A stretch of 64,000 nt of DNA from Firmicutes bacterium UBA5286 (GCA_002408465.1 DHSM01000014.1:91920-155919); one strand, 5' to 3'; shown: positions 44,298-52,659, counted from the stretch's first letter. A program made the numbers and translations. The notes: generated by a model from the sequence alone, not told the origin.

Positions 44298-46026
44298 CAT
44301 CCTCAGTGAAGAAACTATACTGAAGATCGCCGCTGGCGAGGTAGTGGAAAGGCCGGCCTCAGTGGTCAAAGAGCTGGTGGACAACGCAGTGGACGCCGGG
44401 GCGACCACTGTCAGCATTGAAGTATTTAACGGCGGCCTGGACAAGATCATTGTCAGCGACGACGGCGAGGGTATGGCTGCCGAGGACCTGGCTTTGGCTG
44501 TCCTCAGGCACAGCACCAGCAAAATCACCGGCAGCGCTGATTTATTTGCCATCACCACCATGGGCTTCCGGGGGGAGGCCCTGGCCAGCATAGGCGCAGT
44601 TTCGGTGATGACAATTACTGCCGGCACCCGGGAAAGTGTGGCAGGCAGCACCCTGACAGTAACAGGGGGGAAGCAAAGTGAGGTCCAGCCCGCAGCCAGT
44701 CCTGCAGGCACCAGGATAGTGGTGGAGAATTTGTTTTTCAACACCCCGGCCCGCAAGAAATTTTTACGCAAACCTGCCACTGAATTTGCCGCTATTGCGG
44801 AAACAGTTCATGAGCAAGTGCTGGCCAGGCCGGGCGTCAGCTTTAAGCTTTTTAACAATGGCAAGACTGTGCTTTCTTCACCGGGAACCAGCAGCTTGGT
44901 GGATGCCATCGCCTGTCTGGCCGGCACAGAAATTGCGGAAAATCTGCTAGAATGTAATTTATCTGCCGACGGCTACTGGGTCAGCGGTTATATTGTCCGG
45001 CCGGAGTATCACCGCAGCAATCGGGCAATGCAGTATTTTACTGTCAATCGGCGCCCCGTCAACCTGCGCCTGATGGGCAGCGCCTTGGAGCGGGCCTTTC
45101 ACACTCTCTTGCCGGTAAACCGCTATCCCATTGCCTTTCTCAATCTGGAGGTTCCCAGCAGCCAGGTAGACGTCAATGTCCATCCTGCCAAGCGAGAAGT
45201 AAAGTTTAGCGACGCCAGCCAGATTTTTAGCTTGGTTTTCAAAGCCTGCACCGAAGCCCTGCAGCCAATTACGGCAATTCCCGTCCGGCGTCAGATGGAG
45301 AGCCAGAACTGTAAACGTCCAGAATCCCCTCAGACTGTTTTCTTTCCGGGCAACGGGTATTCACCCCCCCGGGGCTATAGAATCCAGCCTGAGGCCAAAC
45401 AATTCGTTCAGGAAGCATTTCAGATGGAACAGGATGCCGGCAGCGAAGATATTCCCGGCTTTACCGTCCTGGGCCAGGTTTTTTCAACCTTTCTGGTGGT
45501 GGCCACTGCCAGCGAGCTGCGTCTGGTGGATCAGCATGCAGCCCAGGAAAGGGTGTTGTATGAAAAATATTTGCAGCTGCTAAAAGAGGGTGAAAGGCCG
45601 GGACAAGTGATTATTCCCATAGAAACCCCCCTCTCGGGACGCAGCCGCCAGTTTGTTGAGGCCTGGCTGCCCCGGCTTACCGAATTGGGCTTTAAGATTG
45701 AACTGACCGATGAGGGCATGGTCCTCAAAGAAGCGCCTGTGTTGTTCAAGAAGATTTTATCGGAAGGAGATATTATCGAGATTATCGAATATTTGCAGCA
45801 ACATGAGGGCAACGAATATAATCTCGGAGATTATCAGCAGGCAGCCCTGATGCTCCTTGCCTGCAAGGGCGCCATTAAGGCCAATCAACGGCTTTCAGCC
45901 AGTGAGTCCCGGCAGCTCCTCCTGGAGCTGGACAACTGTCAAAACAGCCGCACCTGTCCCCATGGGCGCCCAATCTGGGTGGCCTTTGACCGGGAAACCC
46001 TGGAAAAAATATTCGCCAGGAGATAA
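44287..46026 (+). CDS. mutL: DNA mismatch repair endonuclease MutL
   Basis: A 579-residue GHKL ATPase with the motifs KIAAGEVVERPASVVKELVDN, here broken by normal spacing, DDGEGM and TMGFRGEALASI. The C-terminal half has the metal endonuclease motif DQHAAQERVLYE and the CPHGRP zinc site, as expected where no MutH exists. It overlaps mutS. Confidence 0.96.
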   Translation: MKINILSEETILKIAAGEVVERPASVVKELVDNAVDAGATTVSIEVFNGGLDKIIVSDDGEGMAAEDLALAVLRHSTSKITGSADLFAITTMGFRGEALASIGAVSVMTITAGTRESVAGSTLTVTGGKQSEVQPAASPAGTRIVVENLFFNTPARKKFLRKPATEFAAIAETVHEQVLARPGVSFKLFNNGKTVLSSPGTSSLVDAIACLAGTEIAENLLECNLSADGYWVSGYIVRPEYHRSNRAMQYFTVNRRPVNLRLMGSALERAFHTLLPVNRYPIAFLNLEVPSSQVDVNVHPAKREVKFSDASQIFSLVFKACTEALQPITAIPVRRQMESQNCKRPESPQTVFFPGNGYSPPRGYRIQPEAKQFVQEAFQMEQDAGSEDIPGFTVLGQVFSTFLVVATASELRLVDQHAAQERVLYEKYLQLLKEGERPGQVIIPIETPLSGRSRQFVEAWLPRLTELGFKIELTDEGMVLKEAPVLFKKILSEGDIIEIIEYLQQHEGNEYNLGDYQQAALMLLACKGAIKANQRLSASESRQLLLELDNCQNSRTCPHGRPIWVAFDRETLEKIFARR

Positions 46027-46028
46027 TG

Positions 46029-46808
46029 ATGTTAGTCGTGACTACTGCCCGCAAACCCAATAAAGACAAAGAAAAAGAGGCCAGGGAGATTGCAGCCGCT
46101 AATTGTCTTCCCTATATCCCAAGGGAAAACAAAAGCTTGGATTCCCTGTTAAACGACTTTGGCGCCGCCCTGGTCGTCAGTGACAGGCGTTTATCTTGCT
46201 TTACCCCTGCCGGCGAACTCTTTTATCATCCCAATATGGCGGCTATGCGCATCCGCTTGCTGCGCCAGGGCAAAGCGGATAAAATGCTGGAAATATGTGG
46301 ACTGTCCGCCGGCGACAGTTTTTTGGACTGCACCGCCGGCCTCTGCTCTGACAGTTTAGTATCCAAATACAGAGTGGGGGAGAAGGGAAGAGTCTTGTCC
46401 CTGGAGCAGTCTCTGCCAATCTACATCGTCATGGGTCACGGGTTGAAAAATTCCGGCCCCCCGCGTTTTCAGGAGCTGGCTCGGGGGATAGAGCTGGTGC
46501 ATGCAGATTTTCGCAGCTATTTGCAAAAATTGCCCCCCAGGTCCTTTGATGTGGTCTATTTTGATCCCATGTTTGATGTGCCTGTCATGGAGGCATCGTC
46601 GCTGCTGCCTCTGCGTCCCCTTGCCTGTGTCCAGCCTTTGACTCGTGAGGATATTGCTTTGGCTGCCCGTGTGGCCAAGAGAAAGGTAGTAGTCAAGCAG
46701 CGGTCCTTTTTTGTCTTTTCCCGCCTGGGATTGACTGAGGCTGGCGGGAACAACCGGAAAATTAGCTATGGTGTCCTGGAAATAAAGGAGAATGAAAGTG
46801 ATTCCTAA
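46029..46808 (+). CDS. SAM-dependent methyltransferase, RsmJ-like
   Basis: A 259-residue class I methyltransferase-like protein of the DUF548/RsmJ type. The SAM-binding region is FLDCTAGLCSDSLVSKY near residue 98, and the catalytic-site-like motif is VVYFDPMFDVP near residue 177. In E. coli RsmJ methylates 16S rRNA; whether this one does is not known. An AGGAG site favours the second of two adjacent ATG codons. It lies between mutL and miaA in the same run, an arrangement known in Clostridia. Confidence 0.75.
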   Translation: MLVVTTARKPNKDKEKEAREIAAANCLPYIPRENKSLDSLLNDFGAALVVSDRRLSCFTPAGELFYHPNMAAMRIRLLRQGKADKMLEICGLSAGDSFLDCTAGLCSDSLVSKYRVGEKGRVLSLEQSLPIYIVMGHGLKNSGPPRFQELARGIELVHADFRSYLQKLPPRSFDVVYFDPMFDVPVMEASSLLPLRPLACVQPLTREDIALAARVAKRKVVVKQRSFFVFSRLGLTEAGGNNRKISYGVLEIKENESDS

Positions 46809-47757
46809 AATCCCCTTGCTGGTCATTGCTGGTCCCACAGCCTCAGGCAAATCTGCCGCTGCAGTGGAACTGGCGCAAATCTTTGATGGAGAGATTGTTT
46901 CCGCGGATTCAATGCAGGTATACAAATACATGGATATCGGCACCGCCAAGGTGGACCTGGCGACCAGGGCACAAGTCCCTCACCATATGCTGGATGTGGT
47001 GGAGCCTGACGAGGATTTTTCTTTGGCCCAGTACAAAGAACAGGCCGATAAAATAATTCAAGATATCTGGCGGCGGCAGCACTTGCCAATCCTGACCGGG
47101 GGGACGGGCTTATATATCAAGGCAGTTACAGAAAACTATCCCCTGCAGCAGCTGCCCTTTGATCCCCACTGCCGGGCTGAGCTCAACAGGCTCTGGGATG
47201 AACGGGGCAGGGAATATATGGTCAGCCGGCTGCAGCAAGTTGACCCGGAAACTGCAGCCAAAGCCAATGATCGCAGGCGCATTATCCGGGCCCTGGAAAT
47301 TTACCAGCTTACCGGCAGGGGGCCGGCTGAAATCCACAGGCAGGCTAAAGCAGAAAGCCCCTTTAACGCACTAATTTTTGCCCTTACCTTGCCCCGTCCC
47401 CAATTGTATGAGTGCATTGAGGCAAGGGCAGAGGCCATGGTTATTCAGGGCTTAATTGGAGAATATATTAAATTGATTGAGAGAGGATATTCCCCTGCTG
47501 CAAAGGCCATGCAAGGATTGGGTTATTACCATGCCGGCATGTGCGTTGCCGGAAATTGGACCCGTGAAGAGATGATAGCCAATCTTCAGCGGGATACCAG
47601 GCGCTATGCCAAACGGCAGCTGTCTTGGTTCAGAGGCATGCAGGATGTAATCTGGCTGGATCACAGCAATCCACAGGCCAGCATGGAGAAAATTTCTGCT
47701 GAGACGGCAGGAAAATTACAGCTGTACAGCGAATTAGTAATAAATATAGATATATAG
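46798..47757 (+). CDS. miaA: tRNA dimethylallyltransferase
   Basis: Adds the dimethylallyl group to A37 of tRNAs reading U-starting codons, giving the substrate of MiaB. It is 319 residues. The P-loop is VIAGPTASGKSAAA, followed by VSADSMQVYKYMDIGTAK and TGGTGLYIKA. The GTG at 46798 is favoured because AAGGAG ends at 46790; the ATG at 46792 is too close. It overlaps the methyltransferase gene and is followed by hfq. Confidence 0.95.
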   Translation: MIPKIPLLVIAGPTASGKSAAAVELAQIFDGEIVSADSMQVYKYMDIGTAKVDLATRAQVPHHMLDVVEPDEDFSLAQYKEQADKIIQDIWRRQHLPILTGGTGLYIKAVTENYPLQQLPFDPHCRAELNRLWDERGREYMVSRLQQVDPETAAKANDRRRIIRALEIYQLTGRGPAEIHRQAKAESPFNALIFALTLPRPQLYECIEARAEAMVIQGLIGEYIKLIERGYSPAAKAMQGLGYYHAGMCVAGNWTREEMIANLQRDTRRYAKRQLSWFRGMQDVIWLDHSNPQASMEKISAETAGKLQLYSELVINIDI

Positions 47758-47772
47758 AAAGAGGCGGTGAGC

Positions 47773-48009
47773 TTGGTGAAAAATCTCAATCTGCAGGATC
47801 TATTCCTCAACCAAATTCGGAGAGACGGGACACCGGTGACCATTTTCTTGCTGAATGGTTTTCAGATTAAAGGCTTTGTCCGGGGTTTTGACAATTTTAC
47901 TGTAGTTATGGACAGCGATAACAAACAGCAGCTTATATACAAGCATGCGATTTCGACAATTATTCCGCTGCGTGCTGTCAACCTTAATCCAGAACAGGAC
48001 GTGGAGTAA
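47773..48009 (+). CDS. hfq: RNA chaperone Hfq
   Basis: A 78-residue Hfq. The Sm1 motif is seen in VTIFLLNGFQIKGFVRGFDN and the Sm2 motif in YKHAISTIIP; NLQDLFLNQIRRD is the N-terminal helix. The hexameric ring binds sRNAs and mRNAs. The start is uncertain among TTG 47773, GTG 47776 and GTG 47767; the TTG is 8 bases after GAGG. The miaA-hfq order is widely conserved. Confidence 0.95.
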   Translation: MVKNLNLQDLFLNQIRRDGTPVTIFLLNGFQIKGFVRGFDNFTVVMDSDNKQQLIYKHAISTIIPLRAVNLNPEQDVE

Positions 48010-48046
48010 TATAAATACACCCTGCCTAGGCAGGGTGTATTTATAT
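48009..48046. terminator. Perfect 38-base palindrome after hfq
   Basis: TATAAATACACCCTGCCT is followed at once by its exact complement, extended by one A-T pair. It begins at the hfq stop codon. A T-run lies a few bases downstream (48052-48057), so it probably acts as a terminator, and its symmetry may serve both strands. Confidence 0.75.
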
Positions 48047-48233
48047 AATTGATTTTTTATGCAGCCCAGTCTCTAACACCACTCAGTAAAACAGCAATAG
48101 AAAAACCACAGCCAATTCTTTTTTTAACATATTCATCCCAGCTTGAGATATTTTATATTGAGGGGTAATTTAAACTACCTATGATTTTTACTGTATCGCT
48201 CTGCTGCGTAAAAACCTTAAGAACACAGTTTTC

Positions 48234-48261
48234 ACTTTTTTCTCTGTCAAGGCATATTGTA
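48234..48261 (+). promoter_or_regulatory. Possible mother-cell sigma (K-like) promoter of spoVK
   Basis: CATATTGTA fits the sigma-K -10 form CATANNNTA, with an AC dinucleotide 17 bases upstream as a minimal -35. A start here precedes the GTG at 48293 by a suitable leader. The match is short, so confidence is limited. Confidence 0.35.
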
Positions 48262-48292
48262 TTCCATGTCATTTGGAGAGGGGGAGGAGGGA

Positions 48293-49219
48293 GTGGGAAT
48301 AATAAGCCCCGATGTAGAAAGGGTTGTCAGCCAGGGCAGCTTGGTTCAATCTCCTCAGAGAGTGATCCCGGTTCAGCCGGCCAATGCTGCTTTGGCTGAA
48401 CTATATACCATGATTGGTCTGAAAAAGGTTAAAGAACTGGCAGGAGAGCTGGAGGCTTTTATCAATGTGCAAAGGCACAGGGAAACGTATAACCTTAAGA
48501 ATGCGCCCATGGTGCTGCACATGGTCTTTAAAGGCAATCCCGGCACCGGCAAGACAACAGTGGCCCGCCTCTTTGGCAAGCTCTTTAACAGCCTGCAGGT
48601 GCTGCCCAAGGGCCATATAATCGAGGTGGAAAGGGCAGATCTGGTCGGAGAATATATAGGCCACACTGCCCAAAAGACCCGGGAAAAAATCAATAAAGCC
48701 ATGGGCGGCGTGCTCTTTATCGATGAGGCCTATTCCCTTGCCCGGGGGGGCGAGAAGGACTTTGGCAAAGAGGCTGTGGATACCCTGGTTAAGGCCATGG
48801 AAGACTATAAGAATGAGTTTATTCTCATCCTCGCCGGTTACACAGCTCCAATGGACGAGTTCCTGCGCCTTAATCCAGGACTCAAATCCCGATTTCCCAT
48901 ACAGATTCACTTCCCTGATTACTCGGTTAAGGAACTGTTGGACATAGGCCAGCTCATGCTGGATGAGCGTCAGTATCGCCTGACGAACCGGGCGCTAAAT
49001 AAATTAGGAGAGATAATTGACCAATACAGCAATATGCCATACAATGATTTCAGCAATGCCCGTCTAATTCGGAATTTGCTGGAGACGGCTATACGCCGTC
49101 ATGCCGTCCGCTTAAGATATGTAAGCCATCCCACCAGGGATCAGTTGCAGACCCTGGAATCCTGCGACTTTCTATCTGGCGCCAGCAACGAGTATTCCCT
49201 GTACGGAAACCTGAGGTGA
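48293..49219 (+). CDS. spoVK: Stage V sporulation protein K (AAA ATPase)
   Basis: A CbxX/CfxQ-type AAA ATPase of 308 residues; Walker A is FKGNPGTGKTTVAR near residue 84, Walker B GVLFIDEAYSLARG, with LAGYTAPMDEFL and LKSRFP downstream. It is needed for late spore maturation in B. subtilis and follows hfq there as well. I prefer the GTG at 48293, which has a long purine-rich ribosome site; the frame also opens at 48257 (TTG) and 48266 (ATG), without one. The hflX gene that follows spoVK in B. subtilis is missing here; ynbB comes next. Confidence 0.85.
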   Translation: MGIISPDVERVVSQGSLVQSPQRVIPVQPANAALAELYTMIGLKKVKELAGELEAFINVQRHRETYNLKNAPMVLHMVFKGNPGTGKTTVARLFGKLFNSLQVLPKGHIIEVERADLVGEYIGHTAQKTREKINKAMGGVLFIDEAYSLARGGEKDFGKEAVDTLVKAMEDYKNEFILILAGYTAPMDEFLRLNPGLKSRFPIQIHFPDYSVKELLDIGQLMLDERQYRLTNRALNKLGEIIDQYSNMPYNDFSNARLIRNLLETAIRRHAVRLRYVSHPTRDQLQTLESCDFLSGASNEYSLYGNLR

Positions 49220-49222
49220 ATT

Positions 49223-50473
49223 ATGCTGACTGAGACACAGTTTCTTTCCCGAAAATTCCCTGCACTGGCCAAGGCCTTGGCAGCAGTGATGCCGTCCCTG
49301 GAGCCCTATCGAATTTCTGCAATTGACCTGCATAATCAGGCCCGAGTCCTGGAGGCCTTTTCTCAGCACAGGGTGGATAGCTATGACTTGCTAGGCTCCA
49401 CCGGCTACGGGTACAATGATTGCGGCCGGGAGAAGCTGGAGGCCATCTATTGCCAAGTCTTTGGCGGCGAGGCCGCTCTGGTTAGGCCCCAAATCGCTTC
49501 CGGCACCCATGCCCTCTGGCTGGGTTTGAGCGGCAACGCCCAGCCGGGAGATGAAATCATCGCCATCACTGGGCAGCCCTACGCCACCCTGGCCACAGTT
49601 CTTGCCCAGACCGGCCCGGGATCCTTTAAAAGCCTGGGAATAGAGTTTAAGACCATAGACCTGCTCCCTGACGGGGGATTTGACTTGGATGCGCTGGCCG
49701 GGAGCCTGTCGGCCAAGACGAAGATTATATACATTCAAAAAAGCCGGGGTTATTCTTTGCGCAACCCCGTCAGCACCAAACAAATTGGCGAATTGGCGTC
49801 CTGGCTGAAAGGAAAAGCAGTCAGCCCGGCGGTAATAGTGGATAATTGCTATGGCGAATTTGTCGAAATCCGGGAGCCCGGGGAGGCCGGGGCCGACCTG
49901 ACAATTGGTTCATTAATCAAGAATCCAGGGGGCGGCCTGGCTGAAACCGGCGGCTACCTGGTGGGCAGAAAAGATTTGGTAACTAACGCCGCCGACCGCC
50001 TGTTGGCGCCGGGCCTAGCCGGGGAAATTGGCTCCACCGGCAATTACCTCAGGGCAATGTATCAGGGATTGTTTCTGGCGCCTCATTTCGTTGGACAAGC
50101 GGTTTACAATGCCCGCTTTGCCGCTGCCATGGCTGAGTACTTGGGGCTCGTGACCACACCCCATTGGGACGAAGACCGTTACGACCTTGTTCAAACTATT
50201 GAGCTGGGCTCTGCTGAGAAGATGGGAAAATTCTGCCGGGCGATTCAGGCTGCGTCACCGGTAGATAGTTTCGTGGCTCCGGTGCCTGGTGAAATGCCTG
50301 GCTACCAAGTGCCGGTTATCATGGCAGCCGGCACCTTTATCCAGGGGGCAAGTCTGGAACTGAGCGCCGACGGACCGGTGGAACCACCATATATTGTCTA
50401 CTATCAGGGAGGGTTATCAGTCCAGCACGGAATGCTGGCAATTGCCGCTGCCCTGGCCGCCATCAGCAGCTAA
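49223..50473 (+). CDS. ynbB: YnbB-type PLP enzyme (aluminium resistance / methionine gamma-lyase family)
   Basis: A 416-residue fold-type I PLP enzyme of the YnbB family. STGYGYNDCGREKLE near residue 55, RPQIASGTHALWL, and the PLP lysine region TIGSLIKNPGGGLAETGGY near residue 230 are characteristic. Annotated variously as aluminium resistance protein or methionine gamma-lyase family; the true substrate is unknown. It starts three bases after spoVK, as a coupled gene. Confidence 0.87.
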   Translation: MLTETQFLSRKFPALAKALAAVMPSLEPYRISAIDLHNQARVLEAFSQHRVDSYDLLGSTGYGYNDCGREKLEAIYCQVFGGEAALVRPQIASGTHALWLGLSGNAQPGDEIIAITGQPYATLATVLAQTGPGSFKSLGIEFKTIDLLPDGGFDLDALAGSLSAKTKIIYIQKSRGYSLRNPVSTKQIGELASWLKGKAVSPAVIVDNCYGEFVEIREPGEAGADLTIGSLIKNPGGGLAETGGYLVGRKDLVTNAADRLLAPGLAGEIGSTGNYLRAMYQGLFLAPHFVGQAVYNARFAAAMAEYLGLVTTPHWDEDRYDLVQTIELGSAEKMGKFCRAIQAASPVDSFVAPVPGEMPGYQVPVIMAAGTFIQGASLELSADGPVEPPYIVYYQGGLSVQHGMLAIAAALAAISS

Positions 50474-50494
50474 AGAGCAAGGGGGAGGAGCATA

Positions 50495-50983
50495 GTGACA
50501 GTAACCATTGTGCTTACAATCATCGCCATTCTGGCGCTGGTCTTTGCCTTAATCGGCATCATAATTCCTGGAATGCCCAGCATTCAGGCCCTGTGGGTTT
50601 TAGTGGCCATAGATTACTGGTTTCTTGGGTACTTGGAGCTGTCAGGGAAGACGATGATCATCCTTTCCCTGGCCGCCGCTTTTACCGTAATTGGCGATTA
50701 TGTCACTACGTCCATGGGAGTAAAAAAAAGAGGCGGAAGCACCTTGGGGGTGATTGGTTCTGTAGCCGGTCTCATCGCCGGCCTTGCCTTATTTCAGCTT
50801 CCGGGGATGTTAATTGGCTGTTTTCTCGGGGCTTTGGCGGGAGAGCTGCTGCATGGCCAGGAATTCAGAAAAGCTGGCTACATAGCTGTGGGCGCTCTCT
50901 TTGGCTATGCTGCCTCAGCGGCAATCCAATTTGTAATCTGGGCAATGTATGCCGCCGTCATCTTTTATCATATATATTCTTAA
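50495..50983 (+). CDS. DUF456 membrane protein
   Basis: A 162-residue membrane protein with about four to five hydrophobic segments and Gly-rich helices (VIGSVAGLIAGLALF, GCFLGALAGELL), matching the DUF456 family. Function unknown. The GTG start follows GGGGGAGGAG. Two hairpins end the unit. Confidence 0.8.
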   Translation: MTVTIVLTIIAILALVFALIGIIIPGMPSIQALWVLVAIDYWFLGYLELSGKTMIILSLAAAFTVIGDYVTTSMGVKKRGGSTLGVIGSVAGLIAGLALFQLPGMLIGCFLGALAGELLHGQEFRKAGYIAVGALFGYAASAAIQFVIWAMYAAVIFYHIYS

Positions 50984-50993
50984 AAAAACAAAC

Positions 50994-51052
50994 CCCTGGC
51001 GCAACCAGGGGAGTAAACAGGGTCGTCTCATTTAAGAGACACCCTTTTTTTG
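50994..51052 (+). terminator. Tandem terminators after the DUF456 gene
   Basis: First hairpin CCCCTGG/CCAGGGG on CGCAA (50994-51012). Second hairpin GGGT-GTCTC/GAGAC-CCC on ATTTAA followed by seven T residues (51021-51052). The second is the true intrinsic terminator. Confidence 0.8.
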
Positions 51053-51137
51053 ATTATTAATTTTTTTGAGTTGATCAGGCAAAACTTGGGGCTATGCTCA
51101 ATATACATATATAAAAGTTATGCAAGGGGGAGAAGAA

Positions 51138-51506
51138 GTGGTCAAAATTATCTTTCAAAAAAGACGCCGTATTCGCATCGATGCAAACAATCCATATAAG
51201 ACGAGGGATATGATCTTTAATCTGGTGGATCAGGGAACAAAATTCAACATTGAAGTAGAACAGTATGATTACGTAATGCGCAGTCTGGTTGCTGAAGATA
51301 AGATAAAAACTCCGGAGCTGGAAAGTCAGGCGACAGCCCGGCAACTCATAGAATATATGTTGAAGAATGTAAGAGACACGGGGGAGGTAATCGATATTTT
51401 TTATGACTGGCGAAAAGGCAAAGTGCCGTTAATCTGTGAATCAAAAAATGTTTTGGTAAAAGAGGCCATCAGAAGGCGCTTTGCCAGAAACCTGAAAAGA
51501 ATGTAG
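51138..51506 (+). CDS. Small basic protein of unknown function
   Basis: I do not recognise this 122-residue protein. It is highly charged, begins VKIIFQKRRRIRIDANNPYKT and ends in a basic helix (EAIRRRFARNLKRM), with no membrane segment. The GTG at 51138 is 8 bases after AAGGGGGAGA. It converges tail-to-tail with lexA, the two stop codons touching. The basic ends suggest nucleic-acid binding, which is inference. Confidence 0.55.
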   Translation: MVKIIFQKRRRIRIDANNPYKTRDMIFNLVDQGTKFNIEVEQYDYVMRSLVAEDKIKTPELESQATARQLIEYMLKNVRDTGEVIDIFYDWRKGKVPLICESKNVLVKEAIRRRFARNLKRM

Positions 51507-52130
51507 TTATATGAGGCGAAATACCGCTACGACTTTGCCAAGAATGACTATATCCCTGGAATAGATGGGTTCGTAAGCGGGGTTTTCAGGCTGCAGCTTG
51601 ACCTTATCCTGCAGACGGTAAAAGCGTTTGACTGTTGCCTCATCGTTCAGCATGGCGACGATGATTTCACCATTCTCGGCGTAACTTTGCTGGCGGACGA
51701 GAATTGTATCCCCGTCAAGAATGCCGGCGTCAATCATGCTGTCACCCTTGACCTTGAGGCAAAACTGACTGGTCCCCTGGCGAACAATATCCTGGGGCAG
51801 GCTGATATAGCTCTCGATATTTTCTTCAGCCAAAATAGGAGCACCGGCTGCTACCCTTCCCAAAAGGGGAACTGCAACCAGTTGAGTAGGTTGAAAATGG
51901 GGGGAGGTGGGGGGATCAGGAACAAGGATTTCAATGGCCCGAGGCTTTGTGCGGTCGCGACGGATATAACCTTTCTGTTCCAGTTTTTCCAAATGGGCAT
52001 GAACAGTTGAAGAAGAACGCAAACCGATGCCCTCTCCAATCTCGCGTACTGAAGGGGGATAGCCCTTTTTTCTGACCTCGTCCTTAATAAACTCAAAAAT
52101 AGCTTGCTGTCGTGGCGTCAGACGTTCCAT
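51507..52130 (-). CDS. lexA: SOS repressor LexA
   Basis: A 207-residue LexA. The N-terminal winged helix reads YPPSVREIGEGIGLRS and STVHAHLEKLEQKGY. The self-cleavage site is Ala95-Gly96 in GRVAAGAP, with the serine-lysine dyad Ser131 (KGDSMIDAG) and Lys168 (TVKRFY). The ATG at 52130 has GGGAGGG. It is divergent from a yneA-like gene, with LexA boxes between them and another in the recA promoter, so autoregulation is expected. Confidence 0.96.
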   Translation of the reverse strand: MERLTPRQQAIFEFIKDEVRKKGYPPSVREIGEGIGLRSSSTVHAHLEKLEQKGYIRRDRTKPRAIEILVPDPPTSPHFQPTQLVAVPLLGRVAAGAPILAEENIESYISLPQDIVRQGTSQFCLKVKGDSMIDAGILDGDTILVRQQSYAENGEIIVAMLNDEATVKRFYRLQDKVKLQPENPAYEPIYSRDIVILGKVVAVFRLI

Positions 52131-52159
52131 CGAATTCCCTCCCAAGAGATTTTTTTTTC

Positions 52160-52188
52160 ATTATAACAGAGAGATGACAAAAAAGCAA
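52160..52188 (-). promoter_or_regulatory. lexA promoter
   Basis: On the - strand TTGCTT and TATAAT are 17 bases apart, with an extended TG before the -10. The -35 overlaps the LexA box at 52186-52199. Confidence 0.75.
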
Positions 52189-52199
52189 ACATTAGTTCG
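52186..52199. promoter_or_regulatory. LexA box 1 (at lexA -35)
   Basis: CAAAC-ATTA-GTTCG matches CGAAC-N4-GTTCG at 9 of 10 positions and covers the lexA -35. Confidence 0.75.
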
Positions 52200-52207
52200 G
52201 AAAACAC

Positions 52208-52236
52208 TTGACAAGGGAACATACATTCGGCATAAT
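52208..52236 (+). promoter_or_regulatory. Promoter of the yneA-like gene
   Basis: A perfect TTGACA and CATAAT, 17 bases apart, point to the LysM gene. LexA box 2 fills the spacer. Confidence 0.82.
52216..52229. promoter_or_regulatory. LexA box 2 (inside the yneA promoter)
   Basis: GGAAC-ATAC-ATTCG matches the LexA consensus at 8 of 10 positions, between -35 and -10. Confidence 0.68.
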
Positions 52237-52247
52237 ATGAGACAGAG

Positions 52248-52261
52248 GGAACTGTTGTTCG
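52248..52261. promoter_or_regulatory. LexA box 3 (yneA leader)
   Basis: GGAAC-TGTT-GTTCG matches the consensus at 9 of 10 positions with a perfect GAAC-N4-GTTC core, just downstream of the yneA transcription start. Confidence 0.78.
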
Positions 52262-52286
52262 CAATAATAATTTTGGAGGGGATTCC

Positions 52287-52556
52287 ATGAGAAAAAAACT
52301 CGTGCTTGTGGCCAGTCTGATCTGTTCAATCCTTGTCATCATAACAATATTAAGTAGCGCCCAGGCCCAAAAAGTTACTTCTACTAAAGATGTATGCCAG
52401 TGGACCGTTCGCAAGGGCGACACCCTGTGGAAAATTGCCGCTGCAAACCGCGGCAACACTGAAATTCGCAAGTACATCTATCAAATTCAAGAGCTAAACA
52501 ATATAGGTTCGACAATTTACCCCGGACAGACGCTGTTGCTACCACCAGGCAAATAA
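52287..52556 (+). CDS. yneA: YneA-like LysM cell-division inhibitor
   Basis: An 89-residue exported protein: one N-terminal hydrophobic helix (about 4-24) and a LysM domain (about 38-86, WTVRKGDTLWKIAAAN to IYPGQTLLLPPG). In B. subtilis the gene divergent from lexA is yneA, a LysM protein that blocks division during SOS. Size, position and three LexA boxes support the same role here. Family assignment by sequence alone would only give a LysM protein. Confidence 0.82.
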   Translation: MRKKLVLVASLICSILVIITILSSAQAQKVTSTKDVCQWTVRKGDTLWKIAAANRGNTEIRKYIYQIQELNNIGSTIYPGQTLLLPPGK

Positions 52557-52625
52557 ACGGCAACTGAATCGTAATTTGCAGGCTGCGGGTTAAAGCATCA
52601 TCAGTTACTGTAAATCTAGTAAAAG

Positions 52626-52657
52626 CCCTGTGTCTCCCAAAATGCACAGGGTTTTTT
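52626..52657 (+). terminator. Terminator after the yneA-like gene
   Basis: CCCTGTG and CACAGGG form a 7-base stem on a 12-base loop and end in six T residues. Confidence 0.82.
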
Positions 52658-52659
52658 GT

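Noticed and set aside
51687..52010. A 107-codon + strand frame inside lexA
   Set aside because: It lies antisense to the well-supported lexA gene and has no family resemblance.
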